The position numbers and the translations under genes are program-made. This document shows positions 7,072 to 14,093 of a stretch of DNA of 21,416 nucleotides, piece by piece. The DNA comes from Thioalkalivibrio sp. (GTDB lineage: Bacteria; Pseudomonadota; Gammaproteobacteria; SpSt-1174). Numbering within the stretch: position 1 is the first letter of the stretch; every line of letters starts with the position of its first letter. Below the pieces are notes generated by a model that searched no databases, was not told the origin of the DNA, and worked only from the letters and a program-made list of their open reading frames with translations. Location: NCBI GenBank assembly GCA_011046015.1, contig DSBO01000113.1:1-21416 (forward strand). Direction: 5' to 3'.

Positions 7072-8232
7072 ATGACCCGGATCCGGAGACTCGAACCGGA
7101 CGGGTTGCACAATGCCGCCATCCCCGTCGAACGGGCGGATGGCGCTCCGCGCACCCGTCAGATTGCCCCCCTTGCGCGCCAGCATGCGTATGTCGTCGTG
7201 GTCGACGACCAGCTGACCGGCCGCAGGATCCTCGAGGAATTGCTGCACACGCTCGACGACGCCATCGAGGTGGAGGGCTTCGCCGACGCGCAGGCCGCAC
7301 TCGACCGCATCGCCCAGCGCGTGCCTGACCTCATCGTCAGCGACTGCCAGATGCCCGGCATGGATGGTCTGCGCTTCGTGCGCGAACTGCGGCGCCTGCC
7401 GGAGTGCCGGCACGTCCCGCTGGTGATGGTGACGGTGATGGACGACCGGCGCATCCGCCAGGCCGCCCTGGATGCCGGCGTCACCGACTTTCTCACGCGC
7501 CCCGTCGACCCGCACGAGTGCCGCGCGCGTTGCCGCAACCTGCTCGCCCTGCGTCGCCAGCAGACCCTGCTGAGCGACCGCAGTCGCTGGCTGGAGGACC
7601 AGGTCGCCGTGGCCGTGCGCGAGACCCACACCCGCGAGTGCGAGGCCCTGCTGCGTCTGGCGCGCGCGGGCGAGTACCGGGGCGAGAGTGGTGGCAACCA
7701 CATCCACCGCATCGCCCGCTACGCCCGCCTGATCGCCGAGGGTCTCGGCCTGCCGGTTGCCGACTGCATCGAGATCGAACTGGCGGCGCCCCTGCACGAT
7801 GTGGGCAAGGCCGGGCTGCCCGACAGCGTGCTGCTCAAGCAGGGCTCACTCACGGCGGCGGAGACCGAAATCATGCAGAGCCACACGGTGATCGGCTACG
7901 AGATCCTCAAGGACAGCCCCTCGCGCTACATACGCCGTGGCGCCGAGATCGCGCTCGGCCACCATGAGCATTATGATGGTACCGGGTATCCTAATGGCCT
8001 GGGTGGCGAGGAAATCCCGCTGGCCGCGCGCATCGTGGCCGTGGCCGACATGTTCGATGAGCTGACCGCCAAGCGGCCGCACAAGACCACGCTCACGCTC
8101 AGCGAGGCCGCGGAGCGCCTGCGTCAGCTCCGTGGTCGCGCACTCGACCCGGCCTGCGTGGATGCCTTCCTGCAGCAGGTCGGACGGGTGCGTGCCATTC
8201 AGCAGGACCTGGCCGACGACGCCTCGAGGTGA
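7072..8232 (+). CDS. rpfG: RpfG-type response regulator with HD-GYP cyclic di-GMP phosphodiesterase domain
   Basis: 386 residues. The receiver domain (about 38-160) has the acidic pair Asp45-Asp46 and phosphoacceptor Asp91 in LIVSDCQMPGMDG; the usual lysine before Pro is Arg143 (FLTRPVDP). The HD-GYP domain (about 190-380) has His210, the HD pair His242-Asp243 in LHDVGKAGLP, His271, His297-His298 and YDGTGYPNGLGGEEIPLAARI with GYP at 305-307. All metal ligands I can place are kept, so it should hydrolyse cyclic di-GMP. In the Xanthomonas system RpfG is activated by phosphotransfer from RpfC. Here rpfC follows after 39 bases on the same strand, so co-transcription is likely. Confidence 0.93.
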   Translation: MTRIRRLEPDGLHNAAIPVERADGAPRTRQIAPLARQHAYVVVVDDQLTGRRILEELLHTLDDAIEVEGFADAQAALDRIAQRVPDLIVSDCQMPGMDGLRFVRELRRLPECRHVPLVMVTVMDDRRIRQAALDAGVTDFLTRPVDPHECRARCRNLLALRRQQTLLSDRSRWLEDQVAVAVRETHTRECEALLRLARAGEYRGESGGNHIHRIARYARLIAEGLGLPVADCIEIELAAPLHDVGKAGLPDSVLLKQGSLTAAETEIMQSHTVIGYEILKDSPSRYIRRGAEIALGHHEHYDGTGYPNGLGGEEIPLAARIVAVADMFDELTAKRPHKTTLTLSEAAERLRQLRGRALDPACVDAFLQQVGRVRAIQQDLADDASR

Positions 8233-8271
8233 AGTCGGACAGGCGGGCGGGCACGAGGGCAGACCGAACGC

Positions 8272-10815
8272 ATGCAGACACAACCGCCATTGCCGGGTCT
8301 CGTCGGCCGCTTCTGGCAGCGCCTGAGGGCGCGGCCCGATAGCGAACACGAACAGGCGTTGGTGCGCATCGGCATCGTCTCCCTGTTTGGTCTCTATCTC
8401 CTCTCCCCGTGGTTCCGGGAACTGTCCACGCACACCGGGCACGCGGTCGCCGTCATCGGCGTGGTCTACATCCTCGTCTCGCTCGGTATCTTCCTCTCCA
8501 TCGTCATCCACCCCGAGCCCTCGGCACTACGGCGCATCGTCGGCCTGATTGGCGACATGGGCGTGACCAGCGCGCTGATGTCTCTGAGCGGCGAGGCCGG
8601 CACGCCGCTGGTGGCGGTCTACCTGTGGGTGACCATGGGCAACGGCTTTCGCTACGGCATCCCCTACCTCGCGGCCGGCACCGTGCTCAGCATCGCGGGT
8701 TTCAGCTACGTCTATCTGACGACACCGTTCTGGGGTGACAGCCCGGTACTCAGCGTCAGCATGATGCTGATCCTCGCCGTGCTGCCCATGTACATGGCCA
8801 CCCTGCTGCGCAAATTGAATGCGGCCATCGAGCGGGCCGAGGCGGCCAGCAAGGCGAAGAGCCAGTTTCTCGCCAACATGAGCCACGAGCTACGCACCCC
8901 GCTCAACGGCGTGATCGGCATGACCAACCTGTTGATGGACACCGAGCTCAACGGCGAGCAGCGAGAACTCGCGCAGACCATTCACGGCTCCGGCAATACC
9001 CTGCTGGAACTGATCGAGAACATTCTCGACTTCTCCAAGATCGAGGCGGGCAAGCTCACCGTCGAGCAGGCCGACTTCGACCTCCATGCCCTGGTGGCCA
9101 ACACCGCGCAGATGTTCGAACACGCCGCGCACGCGAAGGGACTGTCGCTGGTGGCGCACGTCTCGCCCAATACGCCCTTCCTGCTGCGCGGGGACCCGCA
9201 TCACATCCGGCAGGTGCTGATCAACGTCCTCGGCAATGCCATCAAGTTCACGCAGGCGGGTCGCGTGGAACTGCGGGTGTACGCGACGCCGGACCCGCAG
9301 TCCGTGCGTATCCGCTTCGACGTCCTGGATACCGGCATCGGCATCGCTCCCGAGGACCAGGCGCGCATCTTCGACAGCTTCCAGCAGGCCGACGTGTCCA
9401 CGACCCGGCGTTACGGCGGCACCGGCCTCGGCACGGCGATCTCGAAGCAGCTCGTGGAGCTGATGGGCGGGGAGATGGGGCTTGCGAGCGAGCCGGGCAA
9501 GGGCTCATTGTTCTGGTTCGAACTGCCGTTCGAGCTGCAGGCCGGCGTCAGCATCGACGAGCCCCCGGTCGAGGCGCTGGGCGCGCCCCGGGTGCTGGTA
9601 CTGGCGAGCGAGACCACGGCGCGCAAGCTCGGCGCACACCTCAGGGGCTGGGGGCTGGAATATGCGCACGTGGGTAGTGGCGCGCGGGCCTTCGTCACCC
9701 TGCTCGACGGGGCCCGGGCCGGCCAGCCCTGCAGCGTCGCCTTGATCGAGCGCCAGGCGCTGGACACACCGCCGCGCGAGTTTGCCGCCGCCGTGCGTGC
9801 GGAGCGCCGCCTGCGCGAAGTCTCGCTCGTGCTGGTGGACGTGGCGCCGGGCGCTGGGCGCGATCAGGCCTGGCTGCAGGCCGGGTACTCGGCGGTACTG
9901 CATGCGCCGATTCACAAGGGCCTGCTGTTCAATGCCCTGCACGCTGCGCACAGCGAACATCAGCTGGCCGAGAACGTGGTCTCGCTGGCGGCGCATTTCC
10001 GGCAGCGCGAACGTGCGGGCCTGCGCATCCTGGTGGCGGAGGACAACGAGACCAATCAGCAGGTGATTCGCGGCATCCTGGTGCGCGGCGGACACGAGGT
10101 GACGCTGGTGGCCAACGGCCAGGAGGCCCTGGATCGTCTCGAGAGCGACGACGGCTTCGATCTCATGGTGCTGGACATGAACATGCCGGTGCTGGGTGGC
10201 ATCGATGTCCTGAAGGCCTACCGCTTCATGGCACGCGGCGAGGCGATGCCGGTCATCATCCTCACCGCGGATGCGACGGTCGAGGCCCTGCGCGCCTGCG
10301 ACGAGGCCGGCGCGAGCGCCTACCTGACCAAGCCTGTGAACGCCAGCCGGCTGCTGGAGACCATCGCGCAGTTCGGGTGGCGGGAGGGGCCGGCGCCCGC
10401 TGTCGGGACGCACGAGGAAGGGCCGTCCTACGGCGAGGGCGGGAGCGAGGCTGCGGCGGTGGACACCGAGGTGCTGGATGGCCTCGTGCAGCTGGGATCG
10501 GGGATGGATTTCCTGCGCGACCTCGTCGACGGCTATGCCCGCGATGGGCGGCGTCAGCTCGAACGGCTGGCGACGGCGGTGGACGAGGCCGATTACCCCG
10601 CCTTTCAGGATGCGGTGCATGCGCTGCGTGGCAGCTCCAGCGAGCTGGGCGCGGCGCGGCTGGTGGCGTTGTGCCTGAAGGCGCGGCGCCTCAAGTCCTA
10701 CGCGATGTCAGGCGGGGAGCCGCTGGACCTGGCGAACCAGATCCAGGCGGCGTTCGAGGAGGTGCTGGTGGCCCTGGATGCCTATCTGTCCAGGCACTGT
10801 GATGCGATGACCTGA
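8272..10815 (+). CDS. rpfC: RpfC-type hybrid sensor kinase for diffusible signal factor
   Basis: 847 residues. The N-terminal part has about five or six membrane helices (residues 28-178) and begins with RPDSEHEQALVRI, resembling the RpfC input domain. HisKA has His205 in SHELRTPLNGVIG; the ATPase has GNAIKFT (321-327), DTGIGI (353-358) and GGTGLGTAISKQLVELMGG (382-400). A degenerate receiver-like domain covers about 438-560. The true receiver (583-700) has Glu590-Asp591, Asp635 in LMVLDMNMP and Lys687. The C-terminal HPt domain has His783 in HALRGSSSELGAARL. The order membrane-HK-REC-HPt is that of Xanthomonas RpfC, which is about 120 residues shorter because it lacks the degenerate domain. 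The ribosome site is weak. The stop codon lies inside a 20-bp palindrome shared with the rpfF stop. Confidence 0.92.
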   Translation: MQTQPPLPGLVGRFWQRLRARPDSEHEQALVRIGIVSLFGLYLLSPWFRELSTHTGHAVAVIGVVYILVSLGIFLSIVIHPEPSALRRIVGLIGDMGVTSALMSLSGEAGTPLVAVYLWVTMGNGFRYGIPYLAAGTVLSIAGFSYVYLTTPFWGDSPVLSVSMMLILAVLPMYMATLLRKLNAAIERAEAASKAKSQFLANMSHELRTPLNGVIGMTNLLMDTELNGEQRELAQTIHGSGNTLLELIENILDFSKIEAGKLTVEQADFDLHALVANTAQMFEHAAHAKGLSLVAHVSPNTPFLLRGDPHHIRQVLINVLGNAIKFTQAGRVELRVYATPDPQSVRIRFDVLDTGIGIAPEDQARIFDSFQQADVSTTRRYGGTGLGTAISKQLVELMGGEMGLASEPGKGSLFWFELPFELQAGVSIDEPPVEALGAPRVLVLASETTARKLGAHLRGWGLEYAHVGSGARAFVTLLDGARAGQPCSVALIERQALDTPPREFAAAVRAERRLREVSLVLVDVAPGAGRDQAWLQAGYSAVLHAPIHKGLLFNALHAAHSEHQLAENVVSLAAHFRQRERAGLRILVAEDNETNQQVIRGILVRGGHEVTLVANGQEALDRLESDDGFDLMVLDMNMPVLGGIDVLKAYRFMARGEAMPVIILTADATVEALRACDEAGASAYLTKPVNASRLLETIAQFGWREGPAPAVGTHEEGPSYGEGGSEAAAVDTEVLDGLVQLGSGMDFLRDLVDGYARDGRRQLERLATAVDEADYPAFQDAVHALRGSSSELGAARLVALCLKARRLKSYAMSGGEPLDLANQIQAAFEEVLVALDAYLSRHCDAMT

Positions 10816-10830
10816 TGGCCGGCCATCAGG
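10811..10830. terminator. 20-bp perfect palindrome across the rpfC and rpfF stop codons
   Basis: CCTGATGGCCGGCCATCAGG is identical to its own reverse complement. It contains the rpfC TGA (10813-10815) and, symmetrically, the rpfF TGA on the complement (10826-10828). Both transcripts would end in the same GC-rich hairpin. There is no T-tract, so efficient intrinsic termination is not assured. It could instead protect 3' ends or limit converging polymerases. Confidence 0.6.
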
Positions 10831-11710
10831 CCGCCGCCTCGTCGGTATCGGCCTTCTGCGTCTGCCGGCTCACCAGGCGCTCCATCATGCGCAGGTCGCG
10901 GCCGGTCAGCCGCAGTGCCGCGTCCACCCAGATATCCGTCACCTCGGCCAGTTCCTCGTAGGTCACGGGATCGACGTGGGCCCGCACCTTGCGCAGCGCG
11001 CGGAAGCCGTTACGCGCGCGGTTCTCCCGCTTGATGTACTCGTACACGGCCATCTCGCCCTCGCCCGATTCGGCGAGCACGTCCACCACGCCCATGTCGA
11101 AGAGCTCCTCGGCGCTGTAGACGCGCCCGCTCAGGATCAGGCGCTCGGCCTGGGTCGGGTTGAGCTTGCGCGACAGCAGGCTGTAGGCGCCCATGCCCGG
11201 GAACAGGTTGAACAGGATCTCGGGCAGGCCGAGCTTGCTGCCCTTCTCGGCGATGAGCACGTCGCTGGACATGGCGGTCTCGAAACCGCCACCCAGGGCA
11301 TCGCCCTGCACCAGCGAGATGGTCGTGAGGTCGCGGTCGAAGTGACGGATGTTGGCGTGCATCGCGTCGATGCAGCGTTTCGCATAATGCCGCAGGCCGG
11401 CGCGGTCACCGGTCTCGACCAGCTCGCGGAACAGCGCGAGGTCGCCTCCCAGGTTGTATACGCCCGGGACGTCGGAGGCGAGCACATGGTAGGCGACGGG
11501 CTGGGCGTTGCAGGCCTGGCCCGAGGCGAGGAGGTCGCACCAGGCATTCAGGTCCTCGAGCAGGGCCGGGGTGAAGCTCGGACGCGGCTGGGCATGCATG
11601 TAGCACCAGGCGACCTCGTGCTTCGCATCGTAGTGGGTCGTCAGGTTGGCGAAGCGCGGGACGGGACGAAGGTCGGCAAGATGGGCGGTGGAAATGGGCT
11701 GGCTGTTCAT
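10826..11710 (-). CDS. rpfF: RpfF, diffusible signal factor synthase (crotonase fold)
   Basis: 294 residues, enoyl-CoA-hydratase superfamily. RpfF acts on 3-hydroxyacyl-ACP as both dehydratase and thioesterase to release cis-2-unsaturated fatty acids such as DSF. Family hallmarks are HVLASDVPGVYNLGGDLALF (75-94), SLVQGDALGGGFETAMSSD (132-150) and GLPEILFNLFPGMGAYSLLSRK (161-182). The two glutamates corresponding to catalytic Glu141 and Glu161 of Xanthomonas RpfF are Glu144 and Glu164 here. The C-terminal ITEIWVD-like helix is present as VTDIWVDAALRL. The glycine-rich oxyanion region is intact. The start at 11710 has AGGAGAG upstream on the minus strand. It converges on rpfC with a 10-base gap, as in Xanthomonas, which supports the assignment over a metabolic enoyl-CoA hydratase. 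Confidence 0.94.
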   Translation of the reverse strand: MNSQPISTAHLADLRPVPRFANLTTHYDAKHEVAWCYMHAQPRPSFTPALLEDLNAWCDLLASGQACNAQPVAYHVLASDVPGVYNLGGDLALFRELVETGDRAGLRHYAKRCIDAMHANIRHFDRDLTTISLVQGDALGGGFETAMSSDVLIAEKGSKLGLPEILFNLFPGMGAYSLLSRKLNPTQAERLILSGRVYSAEELFDMGVVDVLAESGEGEMAVYEYIKRENRARNGFRALRKVRAHVDPVTYEELAEVTDIWVDAALRLTGRDLRMMERLVSRQTQKADTDEAAA

Positions 11711-12024
11711 GGCGTACTCTCCTGCAAGTAAAGGCGATGACTACACGGGTTTAAGACGGGCCTGGAGCTTGGGCCCTGGATCCAGCGGCGTGTACCCACC
11801 CCCCAGTGTGCAGCCGCCGTACCCTGGAGCTTAGTCCGTATTTCCCCGCCGACCGCCCGCGACGCCTGTTGCCGGATGACTCGGTGAGAAACACGGATCG
11901 GCTAATCATCCCGACTCGGACCGGCCCGCTGAGTGAACCTAATCACAGAAACCGCGACCGGGCTATCAGGCCCTTCCTACAGAAAAGGCCTACGGGCAAT
12001 GCGGAAAGTTCCGACGCGGACGCG
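11711..12024 (-). promoter_or_regulatory. 314-base gap between dctM and rpfF: candidate rpfF upstream region
   Basis: No gene was found here. On the minus strand, 50 bases before the rpfF ATG, lies AAGCTCCAGG (11770-11761), repeated exactly at 11832-11823 (period 62). Between the copies are a perfect palindrome CTGGATCCAG (11776-11785) and a G-rich tract. No convincing sigma-70 promoter was found; TTAAAC near 11750 is the only AT-rich hint. The distal part holds a GTAG-type REP-like hairpin, listed separately. The paired repeats could be regulator sites for rpfF, but this is inference. Confidence 0.4.
11952..11980 (-). repeat. Single GTAG-type REP-like hairpin downstream of dctM
   Basis: On the minus strand GTAG (11980-11977) is followed by GAA and the stem GGGC/GCCC (11973-11970 with 11963-11960) with loop CTGATA, then GGTCGCGG. 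A GTAG tetranucleotide before a short palindrome is the layout of extragenic palindromic (REP) elements linked to RAYT transposases. The sequence differs from the pair near 15269. A second imperfect stem (AGGCC 11968-11972 with GGCCT 11987-11991) overlaps it. It may also end dctM transcription. Confidence 0.45.
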
Positions 12025-13407
12025 TCAGCGGTTGTAGACGACGTCCGGCAGCCAGGTGGCGAGGCCGGGCCAGAGGGCAAGCAGGCCCAGTGCGATGAGC
12101 TGGATCACGATGAAGGGAACGGCCCCGCGATAGATGTCGCGGGTGGCGAGTTCCGCCGGGGCGACGCCGCGCAGGTAAAACAGCGCGAAGCCGAAGGGCG
12201 GGGTGAGGAAGGAGGTCTGCAGGTTGATCGCGATCATGATGCCGAGCCATACCGGGTCCAGGCCCATGGCGAGCAGCACCGGCCCCACGATGGGCACCAC
12301 CACGAAGGTGATCTCGATGAAGTCGAGCACGAAGCCCAGCAGGAACATCACCAGCATGACGATGAGCACGGCGGTGAACACGCCGCCCGGCAGGCCGCTC
12401 AGCAGCTCGTGCACCAGGTCATCGCCGCCGTAGCCGCGAAACACCAGCGAGAACAGCGAGGCGCCGATGAAGATCAGGAAGACCATGCTGGTGACGCGCA
12501 CGGTGGAGCGCATCACCTCGCGCAGCCGTGGCAGGTCGAGCTGGCGGTTGACGAGCGCCAGCAACAGCGCGCCCACCGCGCCCACCGAGGCTGCCTCGGT
12601 GGGCGTGGCGATGCCGGCCATGATGGAGCCGAGCACGGCCAGGATCAGCACCAGCGGTGGTAGCAGGGCCCTGATCGCGCGTATGAACAGTGCCGCACTG
12701 CTGATGTCGCGTTCGGCCGCCGGGATCGCCGGCATGCTGGCCGGCCGCCACCAGGCCATGCCGATCAGGTAGGCAAGGTACAGCCCCACCAGCAGCATGC
12801 CCGGGATGATCGCGCCGATGAACAGGTCACCCACCGACACGGTCTCCGGCGAGAAGATGCCCTGGTCGAGCTGGGCCTTCTGGTAGGCGGAGGAGAGCAC
12901 GTCACCCAGCAGCACGAGGATGATGGATGGCGGGATGATCTGGCCCAGGGTGCCGGAGGCGCAGATGGTGCCGCTGGCCAGTGCCGGGCTGTAGCCGCGC
13001 TTGAGCATGGTGGGTAGGGACAGCAGGCCCATGGTGACCACGGTGGCGCCGACGATGCCGGTGCTGGCCGCAAGCAGCATGCCCACCAGGATCACCGAAA
13101 TGCCGAGCCCGCCACGCAGGGGGCCGAACAGCATGGCCATGGTGTCGAGGAGGTTCTCGGCCACGCGCGAGCGCTCCAGCATCACCCCCATGAACACGAA
13201 CAGCGGCACGGCGATCAGCGTCTCGTTCTCCATGATGCCCGCGAGCCGCGCCGGCATGGTCACCAGCAGGCCGGTGTCGAAACCGCCGATGAGCATGCCG
13301 AGCCCGGCGAAGGCCAGCGCCACGCCGGCCAGCGTCAGTGCCACCGGGTAGCCCGCCAGCAGCACGACGACGACCGCCGCGAACATCAGCAGTGCGACCC
13401 ACTCCAT
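12025..13407 (-). CDS. dctM: TRAP transporter large permease subunit, DctM family
   Basis: 460 residues, the 12-13 helix transport subunit that couples organic-acid uptake to sodium or proton gradients at the inner membrane. Start MEWVALLMFAAVVVVLLAGYPVALT. Family signatures are PLFVFMGVMLERS, GTLGQIIPPSIILVLLGDV, ATPTEAASVGAVGALLLAL and TSFLTPPFGFALFYLRGVAP. The frame continues upstream to 13638, but the extension runs through dctQ and is not membrane-like. The ATG at 13405-13407 overlaps the dctQ stop by one base (TGATG), with GGAGGA nine bases upstream, so translation is probably coupled. The family resembles permeases paired with TakP-type receptors. No receptor gene adjoins it; the candidate lies at 3756-4865. 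Confidence 0.95.
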   Translation of the reverse strand: MEWVALLMFAAVVVVLLAGYPVALTLAGVALAFAGLGMLIGGFDTGLLVTMPARLAGIMENETLIAVPLFVFMGVMLERSRVAENLLDTMAMLFGPLRGGLGISVILVGMLLAASTGIVGATVVTMGLLSLPTMLKRGYSPALASGTICASGTLGQIIPPSIILVLLGDVLSSAYQKAQLDQGIFSPETVSVGDLFIGAIIPGMLLVGLYLAYLIGMAWWRPASMPAIPAAERDISSAALFIRAIRALLPPLVLILAVLGSIMAGIATPTEAASVGAVGALLLALVNRQLDLPRLREVMRSTVRVTSMVFLIFIGASLFSLVFRGYGGDDLVHELLSGLPGGVFTAVLIVMLVMFLLGFVLDFIEITFVVVPIVGPVLLAMGLDPVWLGIMIAINLQTSFLTPPFGFALFYLRGVAPAELATRDIYRGAVPFIVIQLIALGLLALWPGLATWLPDVVYNR

Positions 13408-13955
13408 CAGAGCACGTCCTCCACGCCGTCCGCCGGGGGCGGCGTCTCGCGCCCGCGCAGCACGCGCAGGGCATGAGCCGCCTGCGCCAGCCCCTGCAGC
13501 AGCAAAAGGCCCGCCATCAGGGGAATGAAGGACTTGAGGAGGAACGTGAGCGGCAGGCCGCCGGTCTGGCGCGAGCCTTCCAGGATGCGCCAGGAGCGGG
13601 CCACGTAGTCCCAGCTCTCCACCAGGATGAACAGGCACACCGGGACCAGCAGGAGCAGCGCGCCCAGGAGGTTCACCAGCGCCCGCCGACGCGGGGTCAT
13701 CTGCCGGTAGAAGATGTCGACCCGCACGTGCTCGTCGTGGCGCAGCGTATAGGCCACCCCGGCCATGAATATCAGGGCGTGCAGGTAGGTCACGGATTCC
13801 TGCAGGGCGATGGAATTCCAGTCAAAGCCATAGCGCAGCACCACCATGGCGAACATCAGCAGCACCATGGCGAGCGTCAGCCAGGCGACGGCGCGCCCCA
13901 CCCAGTCGTTGAGCGTGTCGATAACGGCGGCGAAGCGGGCGAGAACGGCGTCCAT
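13407..13955 (-). CDS. dctQ: TRAP transporter small permease subunit, DctQ family
   Basis: 182 residues with four predicted helices (about 22-42, 59-71, 92-113, 141-162). Signatures are MVVLRYGFDWNSIALQESVTYLHALIFMAGVAYTLRHDEHVRVDIFY (32-78), in which the LQE and HVRVDI segments are typical of DctQ, and the membrane segment GALLLLVPVCLFILVESW. It forms a complex with DctM, and its stop overlaps the dctM start by one base. The ATG at 13953-13955 has no clear Shine-Dalgarno. No receptor gene is present upstream, where the next gene on this strand is an unrelated PP-loop ATPase. Confidence 0.94.
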   Translation of the reverse strand: MDAVLARFAAVIDTLNDWVGRAVAWLTLAMVLLMFAMVVLRYGFDWNSIALQESVTYLHALIFMAGVAYTLRHDEHVRVDIFYRQMTPRRRALVNLLGALLLLVPVCLFILVESWDYVARSWRILEGSRQTGGLPLTFLLKSFIPLMAGLLLLQGLAQAAHALRVLRGRETPPPADGVEDVL

Positions 13956-14026
13956 GGTTGGCGAAAGATACCGGAAACGCCGTGTACAGGGAAATGCGTG
14001 CGAGCCGGCGGGGGAGGACGCCTTGC

Positions 14027-14081
14027 CGGCCCGGCGCGGTGCCGGGCCGTGGTCCGCTGCACAAGGGAATTCCCGCCCTTG
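14027..14081. terminator. GC-rich hairpins in the gap between the PP-loop ATPase gene and dctQ
   Basis: A 9-bp perfect stem, CGGCCCGGC (14027-14035) with GCCGGGCCG (14041-14049), loop GCGGT, lies 45 bases past the PP-loop gene stop. Next to it CAAGGG (14062-14067) pairs with CCCTTG (14076-14081), enclosing the palindrome GGGAATTCCC (14065-14074). Neither has a T-tract. Termination of the minus-strand PP-loop transcript is the likeliest role, which would leave dctQ needing its own promoter in 13956-14026. A weak TATCTT lies there. Confidence 0.4.
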
Positions 14082-14093
14082 CGCCGTATCAGT

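Noticed and set aside
11806..12663. 285-codon open frame antisense to dctM
   Set aside because: Low-complexity His/Gln/Glu/Asp-rich translation caused by complementing membrane-helix codons.
13408..13638. 77-codon upstream extension of dctM
   Set aside because: Runs through dctQ in another frame and is not membrane-like; the TGATG overlap with a good ribosome site marks the real start.
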